Assembly: GCF_018613605.1 (NCBI RefSeq)
Contig: NZ_JAGGPU010000006.1
Coordinates: 664,411-728,410 of the forward strand
DNA: 64,000 nucleotides
Reading direction: 5' to 3'
From: Pedobacter sp. ISL-64
Lineage (GTDB): Bacteria > Bacteroidota > Bacteroidia > Sphingobacteriales > Sphingobacteriaceae
Shown here: positions 27,319 to 35,003 of the stretch, piece by piece
Layout: the number at the start of each line of letters is the position of its first letter
How positions within the stretch are numbered: the stretch's first letter is position 1
Made by a program: the position numbers and the translations under genes
The notes under the pieces: model-generated
Databases searched by the model: none
Seen by the model: the letters and a program-made list of their open reading frames with translations, nothing else
What the model was told of the DNA's origin: nothing

Positions 27319-27460
27319 ATTGCACTTATTCGTTATTTTAAGCCTGCATTTTAGCCACTCCGCTTAATTTATCCCAATTCACACATACCGCAAATTTAAG
27401 TAAATCACAACAGCGGTTAGATGGTGTGTTTCTTAAACTTTCACCAAAGTAATAAAAAAG

Positions 27461-27502
27461 TTTTGGTAAAACCAAAATAATCAAAACAAATTGTTATATT
27501 TG
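27461..27502 (+). promoter_or_regulatory. Promoter and candidate operator of the recombination module
   Basis: A perfect palindrome TTTTGGTAAAACCAAAA (27461-27477) lies just upstream of a -7-type box TATATTTG (27495-27502), with the 47-aa gene starting at 27567. The palindrome covers the place where the -33 region would be, so a repressor bound there would block transcription. Confidence 0.5.
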
Positions 27503-27566
27503 TATTGAGAAAAGTATCCTTCTGCACGGAGGGGATGATGTGTGAACGATTAATGTGTAAGTGCAA

Positions 27567-27710
27567 ATGGAAAAATTAAAACCTGAGCAGGTCGTGGAGA
27601 TGCTGCGTAAAAAAGGCATGGAGCTGTCTTTGGAACAAGCCGTAATGGTACTTGAATTTCTTCAACTGCTGGCCAAAGTGATGGTCGCGCAGTATTTAAA
27701 GAAAAACTGA
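27567..27710 (+). CDS. 47-aa helical protein heading the recombinase operon
   Basis: The frame encodes MEKLKPEQVVEMLRKKGMEL then SLEQAVMVLEFLQLLAKVMV and an end AQYLKKN. It is all-helical and amphipathic with no membrane segment. Small proteins of this pattern are often found directly before serine recombinase genes in Bacteroidota mobile elements; they may be accessory or regulatory. It follows the palindrome and -7 box and is 61 bases before the next gene. Confidence 0.65.
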   Translation: MEKLKPEQVVEMLRKKGMELSLEQAVMVLEFLQLLAKVMVAQYLKKN

Positions 27711-27771
27711 ATTTTGTATCTTTAGGATACTATGATAAACATGATTAATAACCATTTAATTTATTTGAACC

Positions 27772-28158
27772 ATGAATGTAGCTGATTTATACATTAGGTC
27801 AAAAGCTGACCACAGTGAAGAGGAACTGCTTGCCTGCCGGAAACAGGAAATTCAATTACGCCAGTATTGCCGGATAAACGGAATTGCAGTTAGGAGGGTG
27901 ATTGTTGATAACGGACAATCCGGAAAGTTTGACCGTCCGGTATGGCGCGAGTATTTACAGGAACTGCAATTGACCCCTTTACAGGGTAAGCTCCTGTTTG
28001 TGAACTGGGACAGGTTTAGCCGGAACTTTGGGGCAGCCATGCAAATGAAACAAACCCTGATTGATTTAGGGATAGTACCTGAAGCGATAAACGAATCGGA
28101 ATCAAGGAAATCCTTGAAGGAATTTCTTGCTGATAATGATCTTGCCAAAAGGAGATAA
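27772..28158 (+). CDS. Serine-recombinase N-terminal-domain protein lacking the catalytic serine
   Basis: 128 residues, corresponding to the resolvase domain alone. It aligns with the next gene's product: LYIRSKADHSEEE against LYCRVSSDEQAKG, WREYLQELQLTP against WRDYLSELKKSK, and FVNWDRFSRNFGAAMQM against FLKWDRFSRNAGDAYQM. The nucleophilic serine of the RVS motif is replaced by lysine (RSK), while the DRFSR motif is kept. It ends shortly after the catalytic domain, without recombinase or zinc-ribbon domains. It is therefore probably inactive for cleavage and may form mixed complexes with the full recombinase. It is 24 bases upstream of that gene, in the same operon. Confidence 0.75.
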   Translation: MNVADLYIRSKADHSEEELLACRKQEIQLRQYCRINGIAVRRVIVDNGQSGKFDRPVWREYLQELQLTPLQGKLLFVNWDRFSRNFGAAMQMKQTLIDLGIVPEAINESESRKSLKEFLADNDLAKRR

Positions 28159-28182
28159 AATATAGAAACTAAAACTAGAGCA

Positions 28183-29829
28183 ATGAAAATAGCTGATTTA
28201 TATTGCAGGGTAAGCAGTGATGAACAGGCCAAAGGCTATTCCCTGCGCAGCCAGGAGGAACTGCTTCTCAAGTATTGCGAGATCAACAAGATTGAAATCC
28301 GAAAAGTGATGTTCGAGGATCACTCCGCCAAAAGCTTTGTACGTCCGCAATGGAGGGATTACCTTTCAGAGCTAAAGAAGTCGAAGGGTAAGGCAGATTT
28401 GGTTTTGTTCCTTAAGTGGGACAGGTTCAGCCGTAATGCGGGTGATGCCTACCAGATGATAAATACGCTCAGGAAACTGGGGGTAGAGCCGCAGGCCATC
28501 GAACAGCCTTTAGACCTTTCTGTACCTGAGAACAAGATGATGCTGGCCTTCTATCTTGCCGCTCCCGAAGTGGAAAATGACAGGCGCGCATTGAATGTTA
28601 TCCACGGAATGCGCAGGGCGAGGAAAGAAGGGCGTTATATGGGGCTTGCGCCCGTAGGTTACGTGAATAAAATGGATGCCGATGGAAAGAAGTACATCGC
28701 TCCTTCCGAGCCGCAGGCAGGCATCATCCGCTGGTCATTTGAGGAAATAGCCAAAGGCGTGTACAATACCGAACAGGTCTACAAGCAGGCGCGCAAGAAG
28801 GGATTTGCCAAAACAAGGTCATTGTTCTGGTTTGCCGTTCGCAACCCGGTGTATTGCGGGAAGATATTTATCCCCAAATACAAGGATGATGAAAGCCGTT
28901 TTGTAAAGGCGCAGCATGAACCCCTTGTTACCGAGGAACTGTATTATCAGGTGCAGGAAATACTGGACGGCAGGAAAAGGCAGCCGTACAGGCTTAAAGT
29001 AGCCTCCAATGCCCTTTTACCCCTGCGGGGTTTCCTGACCTGCCCGACGTGTGGTAAACTGCTTACAGGAAGTACCTCAAAGGGACACACGAAGTACTAT
29101 TCCTATTACCATTGTTTTGACGGCTGTAACTTCCGTTTCCGTGCAGATGATGCCAACGGGCAGTTGCTTATGGAACTCAGGCGGTACATACCGCGTCCAG
29201 AGTTGGCCGATGTTTATAAGATTACGTTGGAACAGGCATGGCACAGCCAGACAGGTCATTTGCAGGAAGACCGCAAACAGCTTTTAAAGGAAATCAAAGT
29301 ATTGGAAGATAAACTTGCATACATCCGCGAACTATTGACCTCAAGGCAGATTGAGCCGGAAGACTTCCGCGAAATGAAATCAGATTACAGTGAGAAACTG
29401 GAAAGACTGGAAGCAAAGCTTGGTGGGATGAACGAAAGCAAAACGGACATCAGAGCCTTATTGCAACAAGGTATAGATAATCTGATGAAGCTGGATTGTG
29501 TTTATGAAGCCGCCGAGACTGAGCTAAAACGGAGTATCATTAGTTCGATGTTCCCTGAAAAAATGCGTTTTGAAAATAATTCACTTCGAACTGGCAGAGT
29601 AAACGAGGCTGTAAAGTATATCTATATGATAAACAGCAACTTAGGCGGAAATAAAAAAGGACAAAATGGTAACAAAACCATCTTGTCCAGTAAAGTCGGG
29701 ATGGCAGGATTCGAACCTACGACCTCCTGCTCCCAAAGCAGGCGCGATACCGGGCTACGCTACATCCCGAACTTGGTATCTTCTTTTTTATTTCCCTTTT
29801 CCGAAGGGATTGCAAAGAAACGGTTTTAA
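28183..29829 (+). CDS. Large serine recombinase (integrase of the element)
   Basis: 548 residues. Resolvase domain at ~1-150 with LYCRVSSDEQAKGYSLRSQE (catalytic serine in RVS) and KWDRFSRN; recombinase domain at ~155-265; zinc beta-ribbon with CPTCGKLL and YHCFDGCNF near 287-315; coiled coil ~340-430. It integrates and, with a directionality factor, excises the element by serine-linked strand exchange. The reading frame runs through the right att repeat, so its last ~45 residues (including GMAGFEPTTSCSQSRRDTGL) are the antisense of tRNA-Pro plus 16 flank-encoded residues. On rejoining attL and attR the frame would instead end NLVSIF, 13 residues shorter. The catalytic part is complete. Confidence 0.92.
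   Translation: MKIADLYCRVSSDEQAKGYSLRSQEELLLKYCEINKIEIRKVMFEDHSAKSFVRPQWRDYLSELKKSKGKADLVLFLKWDRFSRNAGDAYQMINTLRKLGVEPQAIEQPLDLSVPENKMMLAFYLAAPEVENDRRALNVIHGMRRARKEGRYMGLAPVGYVNKMDADGKKYIAPSEPQAGIIRWSFEEIAKGVYNTEQVYKQARKKGFAKTRSLFWFAVRNPVYCGKIFIPKYKDDESRFVKAQHEPLVTEELYYQVQEILDGRKRQPYRLKVASNALLPLRGFLTCPTCGKLLTGSTSKGHTKYYSYYHCFDGCNFRFRADDANGQLLMELRRYIPRPELADVYKITLEQAWHSQTGHLQEDRKQLLKEIKVLEDKLAYIRELLTSRQIEPEDFREMKSDYSEKLERLEAKLGGMNESKTDIRALLQQGIDNLMKLDCVYEAAETELKRSIISSMFPEKMRFENNSLRTGRVNEAVKYIYMINSNLGGNKKGQNGNKTILSSKVGMAGFEPTTSCSQSRRDTGLRYIPNLVSSFLFPFSEGIAKKRF
29653..29688 (-). terminator. Terminator of the right tRNA-Pro copy
   Basis: Minus-strand hairpin with 12-bp arms (29659-29670 with 29677-29688, one wobble) followed by six T. 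It lies inside the 3' part of the recombinase reading frame and faces it, so it may also limit recombinase transcripts. Confidence 0.75.
29693..29780. repeat. attR: right 88-bp direct repeat of the integrated element
   Basis: Identical to 1591-1678. Beyond its right end the sequence is host-like and leads to tRNA-Ser and its promoter. The element between and including the two repeats is about 28.2 kb. Confidence 0.85.
29696..29769 (-). tRNA. tRNA-Pro(UGG), native copy and integration target
   Basis: Same 74-nt cloverleaf as 1594-1667, anticodon UGG. It lies about 100 bases after tRNA-Ser on the same strand, downstream of the Bacteroidota-type promoter at 30003-30032, so it is probably the original operon member whose 3' side served as attB. 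Confidence 0.92.
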
Positions 29830-29868
29830 ATTGATAATTCCATTTATTTTTGCAAATTTTTATTTTCT

Positions 29869-29956
<88 letters not shown>

Positions 29957-30002
29957 TTTTCGACCTCTATTTTCCGCCCTACCGGCGTTGTTTTGAGGTC
30001 TG

Positions 30003-30032
30003 CAAATATAGTAAAACAAGTTATCCAACAAA
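30003..30032 (-). promoter_or_regulatory. Promoter of the tRNA-Ser/tRNA-Pro unit
   Basis: On the minus strand TTTG (30029-30032) is followed after 18 bases by TATATTTG (30003-30010), close to the Bacteroidota consensus TTTG-N19-TAnnTTTG. It is about 45 bases upstream of tRNA-Ser. Confidence 0.6.
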
Positions 30033-30038
30033 AAAAAA

Positions 30039-32117
30039 TTACAAAATTTGTTGATAATCTATACGCACGTGGTAGATGCTCATCAGCATCGTCTTGAATA
30101 TCAATTTGATAGTCTCAATATCTTTTAACGTTAAATCGCAGTCATCTAACTGATTTTGCTCTAATTTGTAGTTAATTATCCGTTCAACGATGTCATTTAT
30201 GTTCTGAGCATCGGGATTTTTCAGACTTCTAGAGGCAGCTTCTACCGAATCTGCGAGCATTAACACACCAGTTTCTTTGCTAAAAGGTATTGGTCCGGGG
30301 TAGCGGAAAATGTTTTCGTCGACAAATTTTTCAGGTGTATTTTTCAAAAAAGACTGATAAAAATAATCAACCCGGGTATTGCCGTGGTGTGTTCTGATAA
30401 AATCGATAATCGCTTCAGGAATCTGGTTCTTCCTTAAAATCTCAATTCCTTTATGCACATGCTGAATAATAATCTGCGCACTTTGCTCATATGGCAGTTT
30501 ATCGTGAGGACTAACAGCGGTATTCTGGTTCTCGATAAAATATTGTGGATTGTCTACTTTACCAATATCATGATATAAAGCACCTGCCCTTACCAGCACC
30601 GAATTGCCCCCTATTTTAAATATCGCGGCCTCTGCAAGGTTTGCCACCTGTAAAGAGTGTTGAAACGTTCCAGGCGCTTTAAAGGCAAGTTCCCTTAAGA
30701 GTTTATTATTGGTATTGGTGAGCTCAATTAAGGCTACATCAGATGTAATACCAAAAATACGTTCGAACAGATAAATTAAGGGGTAAGCTAAAAGAGATAA
30801 AAGTACACTAAAAACAAAAGGAATAAAATTCATCCATTCTATTTCGCGGAAAGATCCTTCACGAAGCAGGGCAATACCTATAAAAGAAACAAAATAAGCC
30901 AAAAGAATAAATAAGGCCGAAACCAGGAATCTCTCGCGCTTAACAAAGTTTTTTATACTAAATATGGCAACCATGCCCGCAGTAACCTGATAAAACACGA
31001 ACTCGAAACTATTGGCCACAAAAAAACCAGCAATTAAAATTACCAGCATATGGAGGTAAAGCGCCAAACGGGTATCGAACAGGATCCTAATGATAATGGG
31101 CACCACGCAGAACGGAATGTAGTACAAACTTGGGATTTCCATTTTAATGGCCCAGGTTAATGCCAGCAACATTCCCGTGGTAACAATCAGGATTAAGGAA
31201 AGCTGGCGGTTATCGGCAAAAATATCCTTCCGGAAAAGAAAAAGGAACGACATTAAAATGGCAAGTATAAAGCCAACCAATATTACCTGCCCCAAATAAA
31301 CCAATGCCCTGCTCCCTATTGTTTTGCTTTGTGCATCGTAAGTTGCTTTATAAGATTCCAGTTTCTGATAAATTTCTTCATCAATAACATCATTCTTCGC
31401 TACAATAAGCTCTCCCTTTTGCACCATACCCTTGGTAGTAGAGATATTGTTAACCGTATTGTCCTGTATGGTTTGGGTTAGCCGCTCATCAAATACAATG
31501 TTCGGGGTAATATGATCAATGGCGAGGTTTGCAACCAGATCGCCCATAACCTGATTGGGGGCTTTAAAATTATCTTTAAAAAACTTCAAGGCCGATTCTG
31601 CAGTAAAAACATCCTGTGTATTCTTTTCCTGGGCAACATTGTTTTCAAGTAAAGAAAAGTCATAGTTCTTCCCTCCTGCCTGATGTTTAACATTTAAACC
31701 AATAATTCCTTTCTCGTAAATGTTCTGCAGCAATTTATAGGAAGCGCTTTTATATACGTCCTTGTCTTTTTCGTTAAGTTGCTTAGATTTCCATTTCACA
31801 TCAAACTCATTGGCAAACTCTTCCAAAGCATTTGCCGTAATGCCCCTATCGAATTGATAAACAGGCAAAATATCTTTTAGTGCATTCTTTTTATCGGCAC
31901 TAACCTGTGGGTTGGTTTTTAAAATAGCAAAACTGAAGGGAGAAATCAGGTCCTTGTTTTTCCATACTGCATTTTTTTCAAACTCATACCTAAACCGGGG
32001 CTGTTTGGGCAGGAATAACGTAATAATGAAAACGGTAAATATCATCATCACATATTTTAGGTTTGATGAATACTTCCGGTAAAGGATTTTGTGTGAATTT
32101 CTCTTGATTTTAGCCAA
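30039..32117 (-). CDS. PgpH-type 7TM-HD phosphohydrolase
   Basis: 692 residues. An N-terminal membrane segment (MMIFTVFIITLFLP) is followed by a large extracytoplasmic domain (~45-265, 7TMR-HDED type), seven membrane helices (~275-470), and a cytoplasmic HD domain with LVRAGALYHDIGKVDNPQYF (HD), HVHKGIEILRKNQIP and RTHHGNTRVDYFY. Proteins of this architecture hydrolyse cyclic di-AMP in Firmicutes (PgpH) and are conserved in Bacteroidota. Expected role: signal-controlled cyclic dinucleotide breakdown at the inner membrane. The stop lies 7 bases from the tRNA promoter. Confidence 0.85.
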   Translation of the reverse strand: MAKIKRNSHKILYRKYSSNLKYVMMIFTVFIITLFLPKQPRFRYEFEKNAVWKNKDLISPFSFAILKTNPQVSADKKNALKDILPVYQFDRGITANALEEFANEFDVKWKSKQLNEKDKDVYKSASYKLLQNIYEKGIIGLNVKHQAGGKNYDFSLLENNVAQEKNTQDVFTAESALKFFKDNFKAPNQVMGDLVANLAIDHITPNIVFDERLTQTIQDNTVNNISTTKGMVQKGELIVAKNDVIDEEIYQKLESYKATYDAQSKTIGSRALVYLGQVILVGFILAILMSFLFLFRKDIFADNRQLSLILIVTTGMLLALTWAIKMEIPSLYYIPFCVVPIIIRILFDTRLALYLHMLVILIAGFFVANSFEFVFYQVTAGMVAIFSIKNFVKRERFLVSALFILLAYFVSFIGIALLREGSFREIEWMNFIPFVFSVLLSLLAYPLIYLFERIFGITSDVALIELTNTNNKLLRELAFKAPGTFQHSLQVANLAEAAIFKIGGNSVLVRAGALYHDIGKVDNPQYFIENQNTAVSPHDKLPYEQSAQIIIQHVHKGIEILRKNQIPEAIIDFIRTHHGNTRVDYFYQSFLKNTPEKFVDENIFRYPGPIPFSKETGVLMLADSVEAASRSLKNPDAQNINDIVERIINYKLEQNQLDDCDLTLKDIETIKLIFKTMLMSIYHVRIDYQQIL

Positions 32118-32177
32118 AACGATGTAATTATTGTATTGTCAAAAATAGCATTTTTATCTAATATACATTTTACAGGT

Positions 32178-32207
32178 TTTGTTTGCAATTACCAGATTTT
32201 ATATTTT
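32178..32207 (+). promoter_or_regulatory. Putative promoter of the SPFH gene
   Basis: TTTG (32178-32181), 18 bases, TATATTTT (32200-32207), with the ATG at 32236. It lies in the divergent gap shared with the HD hydrolase gene. The last base of the -7 box does not match the consensus. Confidence 0.35.
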
Positions 32208-32235
32208 ACTTTATGATATCAAATTAATATCAATT

Positions 32236-33093
32236 ATGTATCAAGAAAAAATTATTAACCCGCCATCGGGCTACCTAACATTCGCACTATGCATCGCAAT
32301 GCTGGGCGCTTCTATTTTCTGTTTCGTTTCAGAAATTTTTCTCTGGGGAGGGATTTTACTGGCAATAGATATATTTTTAATATTCCCGGGCTTTTTAATC
32401 ATTAACCCCAATCAATCAATGGTGCTCACCCTTTTTGGAAAATATATCGGGACAGTAAAAGCCGATGGATTTTTCTGGGTAAATCCCCTAACTGCTAAAA
32501 GACGTTTATCGTTAAAAGCAAACAATTTAAACGGACAGCAGTTAAAGGTTAACGATAAACTGGGCAACCCGATCGAAATTGCTGCTGTGGTGGTTTGGAA
32601 AGTAAACGAAACGGCCAAAGCCGTTTTCTCTGTAGAAAACTACATGCAATATGTAAACATCCAAAGTGAAGCTGCTGTAAGGCATTTGGCCAACATTTTT
32701 CCTTATGATCATGCTGAGGGCGAAGAAACCAGCATCACGTTAAAAGATGGCGCTGATAAAGTAAGTGAACTTTTAGAAAACGAACTGAACGAGCGTTTAT
32801 CGAGAGCAGGTATTGAAGTTTTAGAGGCTAGAATTTCGCATTTGGCTTATGCGCCAGAAATTGCCAGCGCCATGTTGCAGCGTCAACAGGCCACTGCAGT
32901 TATTGCTGCCCGTAAATTAATTGTTGAAGGCGCTGTGGGCATGGTAGAAATGGCTTTAGAGAAATTATCTCAAAAAGGAATTGTTGAGCTGGATGAAGAG
33001 CGTAAAGCAGCTATGGTAAGCAATTTACTGGTTGTGCTTTGCGGCGATCGCCATGTACAGCCCGTGGTAAACACCGGAACATTATATAATTAG
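32236..33093 (+). CDS. SPFH/band-7 (slipin-like) membrane protein
   Basis: 285 residues from [12 protein letters not shown]; an in-frame ATG at 32179 lies within the promoter region and is less likely. Two membrane segments occur at ~12-50, then the SPFH domain ([50 protein letters not shown]-like [20 protein letters not shown]) and an alanine-rich helical region with [19 protein letters not shown] proteins scaffold membrane microdomains and control membrane proteases. The next gene starts 5 bases later and encodes a PH-like membrane protein, and an Arc-type protein follows; this trio is probably an operon. Confidence 0.85.
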   Translation: MYQEKIINPPSGYLTFALCIAMLGASIFCFVSEIFLWGGILLAIDIFLIFPGFLIINPNQSMVLTLFGKYIGTVKADGFFWVNPLTAKRRLSLKANNLNGQQLKVNDKLGNPIEIAAVVVWKVNETAKAVFSVENYMQYVNIQSEAAVRHLANIFPYDHAEGEETSITLKDGADKVSELLENELNERLSRAGIEVLEARISHLAYAPEIASAMLQRQQATAVIAARKLIVEGAVGMVEMALEKLSQKGIVELDEERKAAMVSNLLVVLCGDRHVQPVVNTGTLYN

Positions 33094-33098
33094 GCACA

Positions 33099-33620
33099 AT
33101 GGAATTTGAGGAAAAACAAAGCTTAAAACTTTGGTGGCTTTATATTTTACTGGCTATTGATGCCGTTATGGTCGTCAGTATCGTACTTTTTGATAAAGGC
33201 GGAATGAGCTTTGAAACTTTAAAAGCTACTTATTTCGCCCCATTTTGGGCAGTATTCCTTCCTTTTGCGATTATTTACCTGCTTCAAAAAAATAAAATGA
33301 CTTTGCAGGTCGGCACTGAAGGCATTTCTTACAAGTATTTTCCATTTCAAACCAAATTGAAGCTATTGAGTTGGGGCAACATCGAGAAAGTTTATATTAA
33401 TAAGTACAATGCTTTAGGAGATTATGGCGGATTTGGTGTTCGCAGCAGGCTTTGGTTTAAATTTAACGACAAGGCCTATATCCTAAACGATAAAGATAAA
33501 GGTTTACAGATTGAATTTAAAAACGGCAAAAAGCTATTGTTTAGCAGTAATAAAATAGATGAACTGCAAATGTTCCTTATTAATTTAAAAACGAGATATA
33601 ATATACAAGCAATACAATAA
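33099..33620 (+). CDS. Membrane protein with a bacterial PH-like domain
   Basis: 173 residues. Two membrane helices (LWWLYILLAIDAVMVVSIVL; FAPFWAVFLPFAIIYLL) are followed by a soluble beta-rich part: MTLQVGTEGISYKYFPFQTK, LLSWGNIEKVYINKYNALGD, LQIEFKNGKKLLFSSNKIDE. This pattern (two helices plus a PH-like domain, with IEFKNGKK and SWxxI) is common in small Bacteroidota membrane proteins. The function is unknown. It lies between the SPFH and Arc-type genes with gaps of 5 and 2 bases, so the three are translated from one transcript. Confidence 0.65.
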   Translation: MEFEEKQSLKLWWLYILLAIDAVMVVSIVLFDKGGMSFETLKATYFAPFWAVFLPFAIIYLLQKNKMTLQVGTEGISYKYFPFQTKLKLLSWGNIEKVYINKYNALGDYGGFGVRSRLWFKFNDKAYILNDKDKGLQIEFKNGKKLLFSSNKIDELQMFLINLKTRYNIQAIQ

Positions 33621-33622
33621 GA

Positions 33623-33790
33623 ATGGCGGAGAAAGATAAAAAAGCTTTTGTATTAAGAATTAGTCCTGCTTTATTAAAAGAAGTAGAAACCTGGGCTGCC
33701 GATGAGTTTAGAAGTACGAACGGGCAGATAGAATTTTTGCTTACCCAAGCCATAAAATCAAGAAAAAAGGGTAAAACAAAAGAAGAATAG
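33623..33790 (+). CDS. Arc-family ribbon-helix-helix protein
   Basis: 55 residues: MAEKDKKAFVLRISPALLKE, VETWAADEFRSTNGQIEFLL, TQAIKSRKKG. The pattern of a short strand (FVLRI), a helix and a second helix starting STNGQIE is the Arc/MetJ-type ribbon-helix-helix fold, so it binds DNA as a dimer. It starts 2 bases after the PH-like gene and probably regulates this operon. Part of the gene is repeated downstream at 34181-34315. Confidence 0.8.
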   Translation: MAEKDKKAFVLRISPALLKEVETWAADEFRSTNGQIEFLLTQAIKSRKKGKTKEE

Positions 33791-33796
33791 AAGCAA

Positions 33797-33843
33797 GACT
33801 TCCGAAGTTTTCAAGGCCAGGGCATCAGCAAACTTCGGAAGTC
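33797..33843 (+). terminator. Hairpin after the SPFH/PH/Arc operon
   Basis: Perfect 14-bp arms begin 7 bases after the Arc stop codon. No long T-run follows, so it may be an mRNA-stabilising or weak termination structure. A second copy lies at 34322-34368. Confidence 0.5.
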
Positions 33844-34180
33844 TGTTAATATTTGGGCGTTCCCCAATCCCGTGAAATACGGGAAAGGGTCGGGCTTTTC
33901 AGGGCTGCGCTGCGCTCCGGTGCCGATGAAGATCGACACTGAACCCTTACAATCCCTAACGCTAACCACCCCGCCCTGCGGGCACCCCTCCTTAAAACAA
34001 GGAGGGGAGTAATTCGACGCTGGAAAGGAAAACCAGACCTAGCAGCACCAGCCCAAGTAATTTAAACCTGATGGTAGCGGCAGCCCCGAAGCATGAGAGC
34101 TACAGCAAACAACAGGACTGAACAGTCCTAAGCCTCACAGGTTTTGCTTTCCAAAACCTACTTAAAAACTTATTATTATC

Positions 34181-34315
34181 AGAATTAGTCCTGCTTTGTT
34201 AAAAGAAGTAGAAATCTGGGCTGCTGATGAGTTTAGAAGTACGAACGGGCAGATAGAATTTTTGCTTACCCAGGCCATAAAATCAAGAAAAAAGGGAAAA
34301 GCAAAAGAAGAATAG
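34181..34315 (+). pseudogene. Truncated duplicate of the Arc-family gene
   Basis: The frame RISPALLKEVEIWAADEFRS and onward to KGKAKEE and TAG (34313-34315) repeats residues 12-55 of the gene at 33623-33790 with two substitutions (T to I, T to A). The strand that contacts DNA and the start codon are missing: upstream in frame is a TAA without an ATG. Confidence 0.8.
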
Positions 34316-35003
34316 AAGCAAGACTTCCGAAGTTTTCAAGGCCAGGGCATCAGCAAACTTCGGAAGTCTGTTAATATTTGGGCGTCCCCCAATCCCGTGA
34401 AATACGGGAAAGGGTCGGGCTTTTCAGGGCTGCGCTTCGCTCCGGTACCGATAAAGACCTGCGAAACAAGCAAGCATACCGTAATTAAATAAAAACAGAT
34501 GCTTAATCGGCACTGAACCCTTACAATCCCTAACGCTAACCAACCGAAGTGATAAAACCTCGCAGGTTTTTAAGAACTGCGAGGTTTCTTTGATAAACAA
34601 AATTCTATGCTCTTAGCAACCTACCCCAAGCACTACCAGCCTCGATATTTAAACCTGATAGAACGGAAAGCCCGGAGCGAAGCATGAGCGAGGACTTGGA
34701 GGGATAGCAGGACTACCTCAGCCATTAACACGGAACCACTCATTTTCAAAGATATTGACCACCTAAGCCACCTTAGCACATTTAAGTTTCATCGCCATTT
34801 AACAAAACCTAATAAAAACCTGTTATCAATGTGCTAAATGCATTTCTTATACGTTATTTTAAATATTATAGTTTTGGAAATACTTACTGCTCCATGAGCC
34901 TGATGAAGACATCAGAAACCCCGAATTAAACTTGCGAGGTTTGTTTAATATTTAAAATGTATAACTTAGCGGCCTAACCAAAAATTCATAAAATTTAGTT
35001 TAC

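Larger units (their letters stand above)
33656..34730. repeat. Tandem duplication of a ~0.5 kb unit
   Basis: Unit 1 (33656 to about 34140) holds the 3' part of the Arc gene, a hairpin with 14-bp perfect arms (33797-33810 with 33830-33843), a CCCGTGAAATACGGG stem, the string CCCTTACAATCCCTAACGC and a hairpin-family element (34063-34119). Unit 2 (34181 to about 34730) has the same pieces in the same order (hairpin 34322-34335 with 34355-34368; element 34650-34714), with extra DNA inserted after 34450. The rest of the 1.2 kb gap before the thiolase gene has no gene; a further 11-bp hairpin is at 34555-34587. Confidence 0.7.
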
